Source: Rallus limicola (lineage: Eukaryota > Chordata > Aves > Gruiformes > Rallidae). Taken from it: 64,000 bases of DNA. The notes beneath the pieces were generated by a model that had not been told where the DNA came from, did no database searches, and saw only the letters and a program-made list of their open reading frames with translations. Shown piece by piece: positions 36,711 to 50,176 of the stretch; position 1 is the first letter of the stretch; every line of letters begins with the position of its first letter. The stretch is taken from contig JAKCOZ010000005.1 of assembly GCA_022605955.1 (NCBI GenBank), forward strand, positions 7,226,001 through 7,290,000, given 5' to 3'. The translations under genes and the position numbers were made by a program.

Positions 36711-36751
36711 GGGGGTTTTTTGTTGGGTTTCTTGGGGTGGGGGGCTGTGGG
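36711..36751 (+). other. Second G-quadruplex motif
   Basis: GGGGG at 36711 is followed by GGG-TTTCTT-GGGG-T-GGGGGG-CTGT-GGG at 36725-36751, four runs with loops of one to six bases. The minus strand across it encodes only a Pro/Lys-rich low-complexity frame. Confidence 0.7.
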
Positions 36752-37292
36752 TTGCTTTTTTTTAAGAAGAAAGAAGAGCCATTCACTTTTCCCCAACAAG
36801 GCTATGGGCCTTGATGGGTCAAGGCTCACATAGATACTCCCCATGTAGTTTCTGTCAGAGGGAGGGAGAGGTGAAGCACTCTGAGGCATCATTTGTTCAA
36901 TCCAAAATGCATCAATTCCCAAGTCGTAAGATCACAACTCCACAACTGCTTATTTCAAGCAGCACCACTACAGACAGAAAACTCTGTGATTGCTCTGTTT
37001 CATAGAAAAATAATAAATAAGTTTTACCAGTTTTAGGGCCAGGCCTAAAAAATTAAAATCTATGCATTTATAGAAATATTGGGAAAAAATGCTGTTTTTC
37101 TTTTCTTTATTTTGAACCTCTAAAGTGGAACACAAATAATGGTTGGGGGTTTATTTAGCACATACTTCCAAACACAGGAAAGCACCAGGAACGCCAGGTG
37201 TAGCCTCTTGCAAGTTATCTAACTCCTGTCATCTTTCCAGAGAAATGTATGATAACTTTGCAACTGGTATTTTTGATCAGTCCATGCAATAA
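36752..37292. other. Unique DNA left of LTR 2
   Basis: No gene or repeat recognised. It abuts the target-site duplication of LTR 2. Confidence 0.5.
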
Positions 37293-37297
37293 CACAG
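37293..37297. repeat. Target-site duplication of LTR 2, left copy
   Basis: CACAG immediately precedes the TG start of the LTR and recurs immediately after its CA end. Confidence 0.75.
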
Positions 37298-37948
37298 TGT
37301 ACAGTTGCCCAGGTGCTGGCAGCAAGGCCTTCAGGGCAGGCTCTGTGAGGAGAGGCTGGGGCTGCCCCATGCAGAACATGGCTGATTCCAGCTGGCTCCA
37401 GCTGCCCCACAGCAGGGCATAGCCCAGCCCCTCAGCCACCCATCATGGCACCTCAGGGAAAACATATTTAGGAAAGGACAAAACACTGCACGGCACTGAG
37501 AGGTGAGGGAGGAAAAAGTGTGAAAAATGGCCCAAGGTCAGAGGAGATGGGAGTGAGGAGGTGCTCCAGACACCCATGCAGGGATTCCCCTGAGGCTCAG
37601 GAGTAGACTCCGACGCAGAGATGGGGAAAAGCACAAAAAATTAAGAGCAGTATAAATGAACCATCGTGGACTGACACCTTTTCCTATCTCTCTGTGCTGC
37701 TTGGGTTAGGGGAGGAACACATTGGTTTAATCTCTGTTTCTCACCCATACAAATCTATTTTAATTACAAATGATGTAATTTTCCCAAGTGGTCTATGCTT
37801 TGCCCATGACAATAGCTGGTAAGTTATCTCCCTGTGCTTATTTTGACCCTCAAGCTTTTTACCTTATTTGTTTCCCTTGTTCTGTTGAGGAGGAGGGTGA
37901 GAGAGCAGCTGGGTGGGTGCCTGGCAGCCAGCCAAAGCCTGGCCACCA
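37298..37948 (+). mobile_element. ERVL-like LTR 2, complete solo LTR
   Basis: The element starts TGTACAGTTGCCCAG and ends ...GGCCACCA. It contains the family phrases ctggcagcaaggcc, gtgaggagaggctggggctg, ccagctggctccagctgccc, gaggaggtgctccag and ccagccaaagcctggccacca. It is flanked by the 5-base direct repeat CACAG (37293-37297 and 37949-37953), as expected for class III/ERVL integration. Its 5' half differs from LTR 3 and it lacks most of the tandem modules, so it is a different subfamily. No internal retroviral genes are adjacent; this is a solo LTR formed by LTR-LTR recombination. Confidence 0.85.
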
Positions 37949-37953
37949 CACAG
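37949..37953. repeat. Target-site duplication of LTR 2, right copy
   Basis: CACAG immediately after the terminal CA, identical to the left copy. It fixes the element's boundaries. Confidence 0.75.
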
Positions 37954-40900
37954 ATTGCTCTGGCTGATTCAGATAAAAAAAAGAACCTTAAAACCACAAG
38001 AAGTATAAAGTTAGCAGAAGAGAGCTTAAATGCTGAACAACAGTGGAGGACCTTTCTACCTGCACAGGTGTATGACCTAAAATTACTTTATCAGCCCACT
38101 GCTCTGAGATGTGACTAATGAACAAACTTCATTTTAAACAAGGTGCTCTTTTAAAAACGGACATTTAATCAATGTGCTGTGAATCTGCTAAAGCTCTAGT
38201 TAAAAGTGGAATTTTACATTTTCCTTATTCTGTTTTGTTTTTCTTAACTTTGGAACGTATTAATCTAAAAATCTAAATCGAGCCATGTCCCAGTAACTCC
38301 TTTCAGTCAGTTTGCTTCCCTACAGCTGTTTAACCCATATTTTTATATAAGATTATAGTTGTCATGTACATAACTACTCTTTAACATGAATTTCAAAGCA
38401 CTTAATATTTGTCTTACTTCAGAATTTAATAATAAAACTCTCACAGGTATCAGTATCAGCAAAGCTAGGTCAGAGCTAGCTAAGGTTTAAAATGTCTATT
38501 CTTACTTATCCAGAAGTTAATTTTCTATCACACTGTACAGCTACTAAAATTGACAAAAGAAATGTCTGTTCTAAAGGACAAATGGATAAATCTATTAGAC
38601 CTGATTTTCTTCCACTGAGAAATGACCACTATCCCCCACCTCTGAAATGCAGCAGCAAGTTGTGTAGGGAGGTAGGAATGCATCACACAGCTGTATTAAC
38701 TCTGAACACACAGAGATGGGGACAGTATCCAGAGTTCCCAGTTTGGGAACTATTTTAACATGCACCAAAATCCATTAAGAACAATTTGAAGTGAAAGTCA
38801 CTGATCCTAAAAGTTAGGCCCATGATTAATTTTATTGCCAGTAATTGCATTTTAAAGTAATGTTATTAACATGAAGTTGTACCTAAAAGCTGGGCACATG
38901 TACAAGTCTTTGAAGATCAGGGTGCTCCCCAGAAGAGACAAATATTTTACCTTAGCTCTTCACTATACATAAACCAGACAAAAAGCCAATTGCTCTGGGG
39001 AGGGGGAAGAAAAAAAATAATCCAACAGCCCTCATAAGAACAGACCTTTATAAAAAATGTAAACTGGAATTCAACTGCCCATGTAACCTTTATCCCACTA
39101 CTGAAGTATCTGTTAAGCTACTGTCTGATGTAATAACCAAAAGGCTTGCTTCTCATATACTGGCTGTCTAGTAGTATAAAAACTTTCATTCATTGTAGTT
39201 TTGTGGGTTTGTTTTTGTGTTTTTTTCTTTTTTAAACAATACAGAATGGCAAATACATCAGCCACATTAGAAAGTAAACTTTCTTAAAGTAATGTTTGCA
39301 TGACCCAACTTAATTTTAATCAATTGGGCTGCATTACAGTTCCATAGGATGACACTATGCATAAAATATATTATTCTCATGCAGTTCTTGATCAGGAAAG
39401 TATCACACAGCAATGGAAATTTTAAGCTTCAGAGTCATGCTAGAAGCTTGGACTATCTCTCTTGGAGGTAACACAGTCCTCAGGAGTTTATTCCTTAGCT
39501 ATAAAAGCAAACTCAAGAAACAAAACACATCATCAGTTCTTTTGCTGATATTATTCAGATTGGGGTTCTGCTGTTCTTGGGCAAAAATCATGTTATATTC
39601 TTCACAGAGTCTGGCAAAATAACACATTTGTATTTGATTTGGTGTTTTAATAGATAATCAATCCAAATCAGATGTTTAAAGGAAGGAATGCTTATTTCAG
39701 CTATGCACTTGATTTGTTTACAAGTCTGTATTGTAACTAGGCTTGCTTGGGAAAAAACCCAACACATCAGGCTGCTGTGCTGACAATGTACAAAAATATA
39801 AAAGAAGCTGCATTTTAGCTTTCAGTTTTTAAATATTAGCCTTAAAGAGTTCTTACGTAGATGAATAAAATAACTAAATTTTTCATGAAGCAAACTTTAC
39901 AAACTCTAAAAAAATGGAAGCATAGTGTTAGTATGAAGAAGCCTGGAAAATGACTGTATTTTTTAAAGGAAAATATTGTCTCATTTTATATTTTTCTAAA
40001 TTACAAAAGAGTACATGTGTACAGAGTGGGCTGGGACCAAACCCTGCAAAACAAACACTGATTTTTTTTTTCCATATATTTTTTTTAAATTAATAACCCA
40101 TAAATTTATGTTAGATATTTATTTTTTAAAGGGTGATCATAATGGCAGAAAAGATGTTTTGATTGAAGAGCTTGGGATCCACTCTACTGGAGATACACAA
40201 AACTAACACTAGGCATATAGGCCACTTTATGTGACAACTTATTAGGAGGGATAAAAGAGTGAGAAAAGGCAAAGCAATTAATTTGCAGTCAACTTCTTTT
40301 TCCTAACATGCATCTGTGAAAAGAAAGAACACAAAGGAAGAAGACAGACATTCAGAGACAGATATTGCATGTGAAAGTGCTCTTGGAAACAGACTTTCTT
40401 GATTGTAAGTAGAGTTCCTACTGTAAGAGAACTTTCCTCTTTGGCTGGGACCTTCTAGCCGATAACGTGACAAGATGTAGATAAATGCATAGAAATGCTG
40501 TTTGACATCACTGAAACACAGGTCATTTTCTGTAGGATATCAAGGAGGAATAAAAAAGTCCACAGTGTTTATCCAATTTTAAAAAAAGGACATTGCGACC
40601 TATTCAAATAATGTAATGAGAGCAGAGAGGGTGTTTGTCCCTTATGTGCCCAGCAGTTTTTAATTTCGTTATCAAGCTATCTTTCTTAGTATCGTCAAAG
40701 GGACTAGAACACGAGCACTACTTGAATGAACTTCAAAAGCAGCAGAATGCTTTCTGAGAAGTTTTGATTGTTTCATGTTTCAAACTCAGTATCTTAAGAG
40801 TTCACTTGTCTCTAGGATGTTCTAAAGCAATAAAGTTTTTCACAGCCTAGGAGGACTCCTGAACATAAACTGGTATTCAGAGAATAGTGAAACTGAGAGA

Positions 40901-42975
40901 AATTCCTTGAAAACACAGAACAAACCCAAATCATCCAAGAAGTTATGAAAGCACCCTTTTTTTCTTCTGTTAACCACCTGCCAGAGCCGAAGAATTCAGT
41001 ATTTACAACTACAGACACTTATTTAAAGGAAAAAGCAGTAACTATTTTCATATATAAGTGCTTTGAAAATTCAGCTTTCAAGGGGTAAAGAAAACCAACG
41101 AAAAATCTAAGGACTTGGAAAATACTGATTTTAGCTCCTCAAACATTCCTGTAACATCTGATTTCAGGTATTTTCCACACATAGATTTTTTTTCAGAGAC
41201 GGCACGTATCATGATCAGTTTGTTTCATTTATTATGATGTATTCATTCTACATTTAACAACTAATATTTCAGGATATTTATTCCAGGACTACACTAGAAG
41301 TCAGATCATTCTGGTTTCTCCTCATTTCAGTTAGTAATAATAGCTTACTGCATAAGACTGTGCAAGAATGATGGTATTTTGGGTTAGCTAGTTCTGCCTC
41401 CAGGAAAACACATCAGATTAGAAAATATATTAACCATTAGTTAATGTTTTTGTTCCTGGGAAAGTCAGTTATGGTTTTGAAATAGCACTTGCAGTGTTAC
41501 AATAAAATACACAAACTATCTCAAAGGCTTTGAAACCTTACTTGTTTCCCTGTTACAATAGATACTAATTCAAATTTAGCAACATTTTCATTAGCATGAT
41601 TTCTGATGGGATACGTTTCCCCTGCAGAAACATCTTAATGGATCTTCTTTTAACATATGGCCTAAACAAAGAACACCCTCACAGATAAAGGTACAATCTG
41701 TAAGTCATCTCCCACTGCTTCTTCAAGGAAAGGTCTGTACACCCTCCTGCCTGTTATGCCTATATACCACATTTGTTATTTTTTACTCTCCTTTGTTGAA
41801 TATTTAAGAAGGAATATACAGAAATAATATAATGGGTTTTCAATGCTTATCAGGAAGAAGAGGGTTAGGTCTTCACAGGTAATAAAGTAAGTAGCCACAG
41901 GAATATAAAACTAGCTTTTTTTTCATCTGTGCAAATATGATAAGCTATTGTCGACAAACTCTCACAAGAATTTCTACAATTATATTGAACTGCAAACTCA
42001 AGTGTTAGTTTGCTGTCAATATATCTCACAACTTCAATACCAACTTGGTCTTAATACCAGTATGGAAATTGACAAAGACAACTACAGTGATGGTCGGGGG
42101 AATACTGGTTATGAGCTCCTCCACAGATGCCTAGTGAAAAACAGAGACATAAGCAGACACATCTTTGCAGAGGAAGAGAAGGAAGAAGGTAGCCATGAAC
42201 TGTGAAAAAGAAAGGGAAAGGAAAAGGAACTCAGCCATGGCAGCTGTGAGACCTGCAGTACTGTCAGTATTTAGTCCATAAGGTAGAAGTCTGAATCCTA
42301 CCCGTCCCATCACAGAACAGCTGAACAGCAATTTTGGAGACAGCCCTAGTAAATTGTTAGCCCTCACCAATTTCCCAGCAGTTAAACTACAACAAGAGGT
42401 TATATTAAAGGCAGACAGGTTATTTTAAATTGTTGCTTAAGGTATCGCGTGCTCATCCATTTTGATTTTGAATCAAAACATACTAGAAGTTTTAAAACAA
42501 CCCCTTAACTGTAATTTAGTTGCTCAGAGAGCAGCAGCCTGCTCAGTAGCAGAAAAGAAAACTTGTTCCAACCATACTGCAAACAATTTTCTGCAAGGCT
42601 TCAGAAATGGATCCCCAAAAACTAACATGCTGAGAGCGAAGTTTCCTAACATCAATACTCCAGGCAAGGAGGTGCGTAGCCTTACAGAGAAGGAAAATAC
42701 ACAGGAAAATGACATTTGTTAAATCCTGTCTCTCTTCAGACACTTAGAGATGGTAGAGGCCTCTCTGTCACTCTGGGATTGTGTCCTGGAAATCCCCCCT
42801 AAATCTGGTCATTTTAGACCTTTTTATCAAGCACAACTAGCATCACCGTTTTAGTAAAAACATTGCCAGAGAAAAAACTGTTGATTCCCTGCTTTAAATA
42901 TGCAGTAGCTCAAAGAGAGTTATTCAAGATGTGAAAGATATGCACCCAGTTGTTCTCTCTATTGCCCAAGTGGAA
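37954..42975. other. AT-rich unique DNA, no gene recognised
   Basis: About 5 kb with only short open frames (under 95 codons) and no recognisable repeats. Confidence 0.55.
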
Positions 42976-43160
42976 TAGGATTGGAGGATAATTCAGATTA
43001 GAAAGGACCTCAGGAAGTCTCCCAAATTAAGGTCAGACAGGAGATCAAATCAGGCAGCTCAGGACTGTAACCAGATGGAACTCAAAAGATCCAGGGGTGG
43101 AGACTATACAACCTCCCTGCACAACCCATTTCACTGCTCTGCTATACTCATTGTCAACAG
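42976..43160 (-). mobile_element. CR1 LINE relic, reverse strand
   Basis: On the plus strand it reads attcagattagaaaggacct, caggaagtct, then gatcaaatcaggcagctcag, ggggtggagactatacaacc and tccctgcacaacccatttca. This follows the reverse complement of a CR1 3' region ('...tggagactgcacaacctctctgggcaacctgttcca'). It is old, moderately diverged and lacks coding capacity. Confidence 0.75.
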
Positions 43161-44064
43161 GCATTCAAAGAGAAGGGAGGGATAACAAAAAGCATATGTT
43201 GTCACCATTGCGGCAAGTACATCCAAGAGAAACCAATAACTAACACTGTTTGCTATAAAAACACTAGTTCAAAAATCTCATGATAAGACTAATAAATATG
43301 GTTATTCAGGATAGATTAAAAAAAAAACCCTGGGCTTTCAGAGCCTGAATGAGGCAAAAGCATAAACCAAGAACTAGGCTGTTCAGCCCCACTAGTTTAA
43401 AAGACTGCTTAGAGAGACTGCTCTTCACATGCAGAAGAAAGCATATGGAAGAAGTTCTGCTGTCTTTAGATAGTTGCCTTTGGATCATGCTGAGCAGTAT
43501 TTTCAATATCTACCTCTTCTGCCTGCTTTCTGTGTCACTTACTGTGGGCTGTCCTCAGACTGCTTCCTATAGATGCCTTACTTAATAGCTGTGGTTGCTG
43601 TAGAGTTTTTGCAGAGGAAGCGCTCTATAGAAGAGGGCTAATGTCAACCTTCTCAAAAGGTTTCTTTTTTTTTTTTTTTTTTCATTATTCAATGAAATAT
43701 TGCCATTGGCATAAACCATCATTTGAATAGCTTTTCTTCATAGTTCAAAATCTATGGTCCAAGAGAGAGTAAATTTTCTGGGCATCATGAGAAGAGACAG
43801 TCCACAAATTCATAGATTCTTTATGACAAGGATACAAAAATTCTAATTTCGCTTATCTGCACCTGATATAAATGTGCAGGTGGAAACTTTATTTAGGTAC
43901 TTATAATACGGAATTTAAGAGAAAGCACCCATATCAAAAGAGTATTGCTTGCATCAAATTTCTCAGCAATTTTTCTAAAGTGAATAAATTTTCTCCTTTT
44001 AAGATTATGCTCCTCTCAGAGCTTCTTTGTTATAGAGAACACTGATGAGGATGGTAAATGATAA
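43161..44064. other. AT-rich unique DNA with an 18-T tract
   Basis: Nothing recognised apart from the T-run at 43665-43682. Confidence 0.5.
43665..43682. repeat. T18 homopolymer
   Basis: An uninterrupted T tract; no retroposed sequence could be recognised next to it. Confidence 0.85.
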
Positions 44065-44275
44065 TATTTTATTTCCTCATGGTACAGAGTGAGAAAAAGC
44101 TTTCAAGATTTGTAAGCCATATTCACAAGTAAGAATTTTAAGTCTTGAGAGTAATTACATGATTTCCCAAAGTCTCATGGTGAGATAATAGTTGAAACAA
44201 GAACAGAACTACATTACTTCATCCAGTATCCCCAGTTCTAACCTCTACTCTGCTTTAACTCTTAGTCATCTAATA
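44065..44275 (-). mobile_element. MIR-like SINE relic, reverse strand
   Basis: The order of features follows a reverse-complemented MIR. First comes atttcctcatggtacagagt with gagaaaaagct ('cattttacagatgaggaaact'). Then gagagtaattacatgatttc and ccaaagtctcatggtgagat ('gaggttaagtaacttgcccaaggtcacacagct'), and finally ccccagttctaacctctact ('gtgctctaaccact'). An unrelated insert of about 40 bases separates the first two parts. It is highly diverged; the call needs a profile search. Confidence 0.45.
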
Positions 44276-45610
44276 TTAGATATTAAAAGTTAACAGGCTC
44301 AGAGAGTAATGACCAAGTTCCTTGAACAGAATCCAATGAAGATGACTTCATACATAGAAAATATAGAATACATAGAAAATGTCTGGATGAAGAAGGCTTT
44401 GAGACACAAGTGGTTTGGAGACAAGGATAGGATGTAGGCGAAGTATCATCAGTATTTTAATTCCTCCCTAGTTTGCATTTTGGATGTTGCTGGATAAAAG
44501 AAAACTAAATCACCAACAAAGGAGATAGCGGTGTAAAAATAACACAACAGGAATATTTGGTTATTGGGAAAGGGCGAAAGACCAACTGTTTGCCTCAGAT
44601 TCCTGCACTTTTGAAGTTACTATAACAACACACCAGCAACACCTAAAAATGTTTTCTCTCCTTTCTTATATATGCACAAGACTAAAGTGTTTCAGAAAAT
44701 CTGATCTAATTGCAGAACCTCTGAGCAAAGAATAATGTTGACCAAAGCTGGCACAAGTTGGCATGCTCACAGAGACAGGACTGTATTGCACTGCTTAGTC
44801 ACTTAATTTTCAGTAAGGGTTTTAGCCTTGCCTTCTACTTCCCAGGATCCTCAACAGTAGAAGAGATTTCTACCTAGACACAGATGAATTCTCTGATAGA
44901 CAGGTTTTGGAAAGTATAGAAATAGTATCTTCACTCAATAGCACATGGAAAGCTTAGAGATAAGAATGGACCAGAATAACAATTCCATATGGACAGGATT
45001 TGCATATTAACAAGTGCATAAGTGGTTACAGCCGTCTTGCCTCCAGAGCAGCCAGTTTTGGCCTCTGAGGTAAAGGATGTTACTCTACAAATCTGATTAA
45101 CATGTGGGTTGTATCAATATGGCATAGAAAGCAATGTTTTGCTGTCTAGGGAAATCAAGATGCTATTGAATATTTAATCCGATTATTTTATAGTGTTTCC
45201 AATAGAACTCCACTCTTCCAATATTTCAATAAATAGCCTGACTGATCTGCTGGAAATGGGAAAAGGAAAGACATAACAGGCTGCCTACATTAATAAACTG
45301 TTCATGGGAGCCACAATGAATTGCCAAAATACAAATAGTATTTTCGCCCTTCCAAGCCCTGTTCTAATACCCTTTCTCAATTACATATTTGTTTACACTC
45401 TGTAGCTTGACTATAATGACAAGCATATAACTAAAAGATGGAAGAGTAGCAAAAATAGGAGGCAATGCTGACCTTTCCATGTGATAGTTATTTCTTATAC
45501 TCGTGACAGTCTTACTTTTTTCATGTAATATCTTAACCCATTGACCATAAAGGACTTCCACACAATGTACATAGATAAATCAACTGGTGCTTTAAAGGGG
45601 GGTTTGATGC

Positions 45611-45630
45611 TTTTTTTTTTTTTTTTTTTT
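45611..45630. repeat. T20 homopolymer
   Basis: An uninterrupted 20-base T-run followed by aattaaaaac. Confidence 0.9.
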
Positions 45631-47418
45631 AATTAAAAACCCTCTAATTGCACATAGTAAAATTTAGCACTGAGGCTAATCTGTTAAAAGACAGAGAAGG
45701 GAAGGAATAGGCTATAAAACAGGATACAGCACTAATACTCCTTGTAAAGTTCTTGTGTTTATTTAAAGAAAAAAGCAGTTGTCTCATTTGCAGATACTGA
45801 TACACCTTTAGAACTGAAAAATACATTTTTAAGACATCTCATTTGATGTCTTACTGGTTGTGTTATGTATTCAGAGCAGGTAGTGTAAAGCAAAGAACAA
45901 AGGCTGCGTAATTTGAACTTTAACTCATACTTCACAGGTCGATGCCTCACTCAGTCTGCAAGAAAAAGCAATTATTGCACTTGAGCTAACACCAGGAACA
46001 ATATAATAAAAGGAGGTCAGTGACACACCATTTCATTGGAGAAAAGATGTGCAGTAAAAAATATACTAAAAATAATTAATTTTCTTAAAAGCACTATAAT
46101 TTCGTGTCCCTGACTGAAGAACTATTCAAAAGCAAAGAGGAACACACTGACGTGACATTAGCTGCCTGAAATCTTACCCTGAAGTAATGCTGGAATGCAT
46201 TTATAACAAATGATTAGGCATCTTCATTTTGTTTTGATGGTGGGCTGTTTTGTTGTGGGTTTGTTTGGTTTTTTACCTCATTGTCCCCTATATGCTGTTA
46301 ATTAAATGCTTTTTTTACAAAGACTTTAAACAATGTTAACTTCAAAATAGGAAGTGTGATCTACTCCTAAATGACGTTAATTTAAAGTAATCCTATACAG
46401 TTTGGGTAGCTTCTGTTTTTAACAGTACCTGCTTTCCTTCTTTGAAAACAATTGCTGTTCCTTTTGGAACAGGTAAATTGCTTTGGTGAGTGACAAGTTA
46501 GTCCTCTTGCTGTGAGACTAGAAGCTGTTCCTTCAATCAAAAGTAAGCTGGTTGGAAATAACTGATTTTATGCCTCACTGAGTTTGGTTTTGCCTGAATA
46601 CAAGAGGACATTATCTTACTGCCTGCCACAGCTAAGGGAAAAGGCCCGATGTGACTGACGTACAAATTGCTTAGCCAGAACCAGTCCCTGCTGCTTAATG
46701 AGGGGAACCGGGAAGGGGACAGAAATCTCCTTTCAGACCCCATGCATGATGTGGAGGCAACGACTCCTACAGACAGCACAAAGTTTGGTGCTTGGTAGAA
46801 CACAGCATCCCCAGCCGCTCCCATGTGACATGCTTTTCTTCAAAGCTCTTGAACTGAACCATATACTGGAAAAATGTATGGATTATGGAAATATTTGATA
46901 TAATGAAAGATGGGGAAAAAATTTCTCACAACTTGCCAGCTTGCACTTATTTTGCATTTTCACCTGTTAATCACACTGAGGATCAAAACCCTCGGTTGAG
47001 CCCTTTGAAAAATCAACTTGTAACCCAAGGCAGTTGCTTATGCTTACTGAGGTCTGCACTACTCTCCAATAAAGCACTGCTTTATTTATCAGGACAGACT
47101 AATTAGCTTCTAACTTGTGCTGTGCTCAGCTTTGAGTGAAGCAAAGAAACTCCTAGTGACACATTCCAGCAAATGGAAAAGCAGCTGAAGCAGTTCTCAT
47201 ACAAATTCATCCACTGTGGGAAAAGAAAAGTTTGAGCCAGTAAATGCAGTATCAGACAGTGCCTGACCTTTGAAACTGAGTGTCAGCCTTGGTGGGAAAA
47301 CAAATATACCACTTGTCATTAATGGGCAACTCCTCTACATGGGAAGAACTGGCTATTGTATCACAGAAAAAAGCGATGTCCTCAACATCTTACACTAATC
47401 CTCCTTGGGACAGGGAAA

Positions 47419-47432
47419 CACACACACACACA
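47419..47432. repeat. Short (CA)n tract
   Basis: A short alternating CA run followed by eight A bases. Confidence 0.7.
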
Positions 47433-49364
47433 AAAAAAAGCCCACAAAAGTTCAATGCTGTAATTGTTGGGTTTTTTTAAAAAAACAAGTTTTAACTTCT
47501 AGATTCCTGGAGAGTCTAAAAGCATGTGTCCTTAAAATACACAAATTTACTAGTATATGCACAGAATCATCTAAAAATCGTGAGCATGAAGAAAGAATAG
47601 CTAGGAACAGAGCTATGCAATGGAACAAACTGTGCAATAACAGGAAAAACAAACCATCTACAAAATCAATATTGGCTTCCAATTTCTTTCCCTCCTGCAT
47701 TTTACATCTAGTAACTTGTAGCTAATGATCAACATCACAAATGATAATTTTATTTGCAATATTGCTTTGGAAGTTCAAAGGCTGCACATGAATAGCTTAA
47801 GACAAAATAGCATAAGAATGAGAACATTGTTCTAACTGCGATACGTCTGCTGAAGCATGTTTAGACACTAAATTGACTTCTCTTCTTAGAGGACACCTAA
47901 CACCATGCTAGTGTCAGGATAACTAATCATCTTGTATTATTAATCTAGAATTTTAAGTATTTTTTGTCTGCATATTGATAAGAAAACTACTTAAACATAT
48001 TAACCAATATATCCTTGTTGTCTTATCGTAGGAAATAAAGCAGTTTAATTCTGAAATTAAACATAAAAATGTAAATGTTTCAAAAGATTAGCTGCCTGCG
48101 TCTGTTTAGAGTACCTGATAGGTTGTATGTGTACACGCTGAAGTAATTGTATTAAGGGAAAAAAAACTAATCAGAAAGTGACAGCTCTGCAACTGATTTT
48201 ATCTCACACTTCCTAACTGCAGACAGGCCAATCTAATTAATCTAGAACAATCCAAACTAACAGATTTTCTTAGATCCCTTTAAGTCAGGTAAAGGAGCGA
48301 TGATACCCTTGGAGAAGCACGGTTTCTGCAACAAATCACATGGGAAAAATGAACCTTATGTCCGGTTTTTTGCAGCTGTTGGAAAGAGAATGAGAGAGAT
48401 AAAAGTCTGCCTCACTATGCAGATGTGATCCACTTTGCGTTCTGCTTGGTTTAACTACAGTATCTGCAGCATGTTCTGTCAGGGGGTTCTTTGCTTGGCA
48501 ACGTTCATTAAGAGACTCTATATCAAGGCACTGATGTACTCCATCTGTTTTGAACATATTGCCAGTGTAAATCAGCTTAAAGCAAGTTTCTACACCCCCC
48601 TCAAGATTAGAAGAATTCTCATTTGGCATAAAACCATCAATTCTCATACTGTCCATTTTCAGGGATGCAAAGCAACTTAGAGAAAAGGCAAACAGATGAC
48701 TTCAGAGTACCAATGAGTTGCCTTTTGTACACCATTCTCCAATAGCTGCTAGGTCAGTGGATTTGCACTTCTGATCTGCTGGCAAAGATGATGTTACGGT
48801 AGCTTTATTCTTTGTCCCTAATTATCTGTGATACCTAGTTCTGAACTACTGCCTTCTGTCAAGCTGAATTATATAAGCCTCCCCATAAAAGAGAGGTTAC
48901 TTTCCAAGTTTTCATATCTATGTCTATATTTTGTCCATTTACAAATCTAATCACACTACACCACCATACAAGTCAAAATAAAGCATAAAAATGTATCAAC
49001 AAGCAAAGACTCTACTTTGAATTAAATAAAGTACCAACATTAATCTTCTACCTTTACCTTTCATACTTTATCAGTTGAATTTAAACAGATACTTGCAGCA
49101 AAGCATGCAGAAAGAAAATCCACATGAAATTGTATGCTTTCATTCATACTTAAGAAACCACATAGCACTCTAAGGAGCATAAGATGCTACCAAGGACAAA
49201 GACTACACTTTCAGCGGGTAAATTAAGGGATTAACATCCACTTTTAATAAAAAGCTGGTTTTAATGTCCCTATGAATATTTTATTTATTTTTTAAAGAAT
49301 GAAAAATTATTAAGGACTAGGTATATTGCTTTTGGTTCTTTAAGAACTGAAAAATGTTGTACTC

Positions 49365-49382
49365 TTTTTTTTTTTTTTTTTT
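49365..49382. repeat. T18 homopolymer
   Basis: An uninterrupted T tract with no adjacent recognisable element. Confidence 0.85.
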
Positions 49383-50130
49383 ACCTTAACGTTTAAGACT
49401 AATCACTTATATCTGTTCATTAGTTCAGAACAATATTCACTGTGACTTCTGAAAAATAAAATAAAATATTCCTCACACAAATTTATCTATTAGCTTTGTG
49501 GATTGGGCATGTGTGGCAGAAAACAGTCGAAATTCTTTCCAGACACCTGCAGGTAAACATAGGGTTTCTTTTCTAAGTGGCAAGATTTATTTAAGGAGGA
49601 AGATGATCTGTCTGCCTCCAATATTTCTGGTTCATTTCAGACTTACTCTAAATCCCTTTGATATATATAAGTAAACTGGAATGATGTATTATTTTATTCA
49701 TGTTGAAAATAACAACAGTTGCTCCAATAGAAAGCAAAAGCCAAATACAACTAAGCCACAGCTTACACAGTCAGTCAGAGCACTGGTTTATGTTCTATCT
49801 TCTCCCACCCGCAGCACAGAGAGAAAGCATAGATTTGTTTCCTAGATCACCAGTCCACATGGATACAAAAGGCAATACTCTAGCCTGCACTGCTAATAGC
49901 GTGACCATGCTATTAGCTTTACAAATAAGCAACTTACCTCATTTCAAGCATCTACTAATTAAAATCTCCAATATAGATTTTCCTTCAAGGAAAACATACT
50001 ACATTGCTGCTAACAGAATTCCAATTTATACTTCAAGATCACACTACAAAGACTAATAATCCATTTAAAAAACAAAAATAATTCCAGTTCTCAGTTCATC
50101 CTCCTTTTATAAATTAGGTTTTATTAGATT

Positions 50131-50176
50131 TTATATATATATATATATATATATATACATACACACACACATATAT
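50131..50176. repeat. (TA)n-(CA)n compound microsatellite
   Basis: About 26 bases of alternating TA are followed by ACATACACACACACAC and ATATAT. The tract runs directly into a long palindrome, so the whole 50131-50251 segment is likely structurally unstable. Confidence 0.9.

Larger units (their letters stand above)
44276..50130. other. AT-rich unique DNA, no gene recognised
   Basis: Nearly 6 kb with only short frames, the longest about 106 codons at 47405-47725 and 48336-48656. None has recognisable motifs. Simple repeats are listed separately. A short imperfect duplication of tacatagaaaat lies at 44350-44380. Confidence 0.55.

Noticed and set aside
30595..37953. LTR 1 and LTR 2 as the two ends of one provirus
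   Set aside because: They belong to different subfamilies, LTR 2 has its own target-site duplication on both sides, and the 5.9 kb between them shows no gag, pol or env remnants.
43665..49382. Poly-T tracts as tails of processed pseudogenes
   Set aside because: No cDNA-like sequence or target-site duplications could be seen beside the T-runs at 43665, 45611 and 49365.
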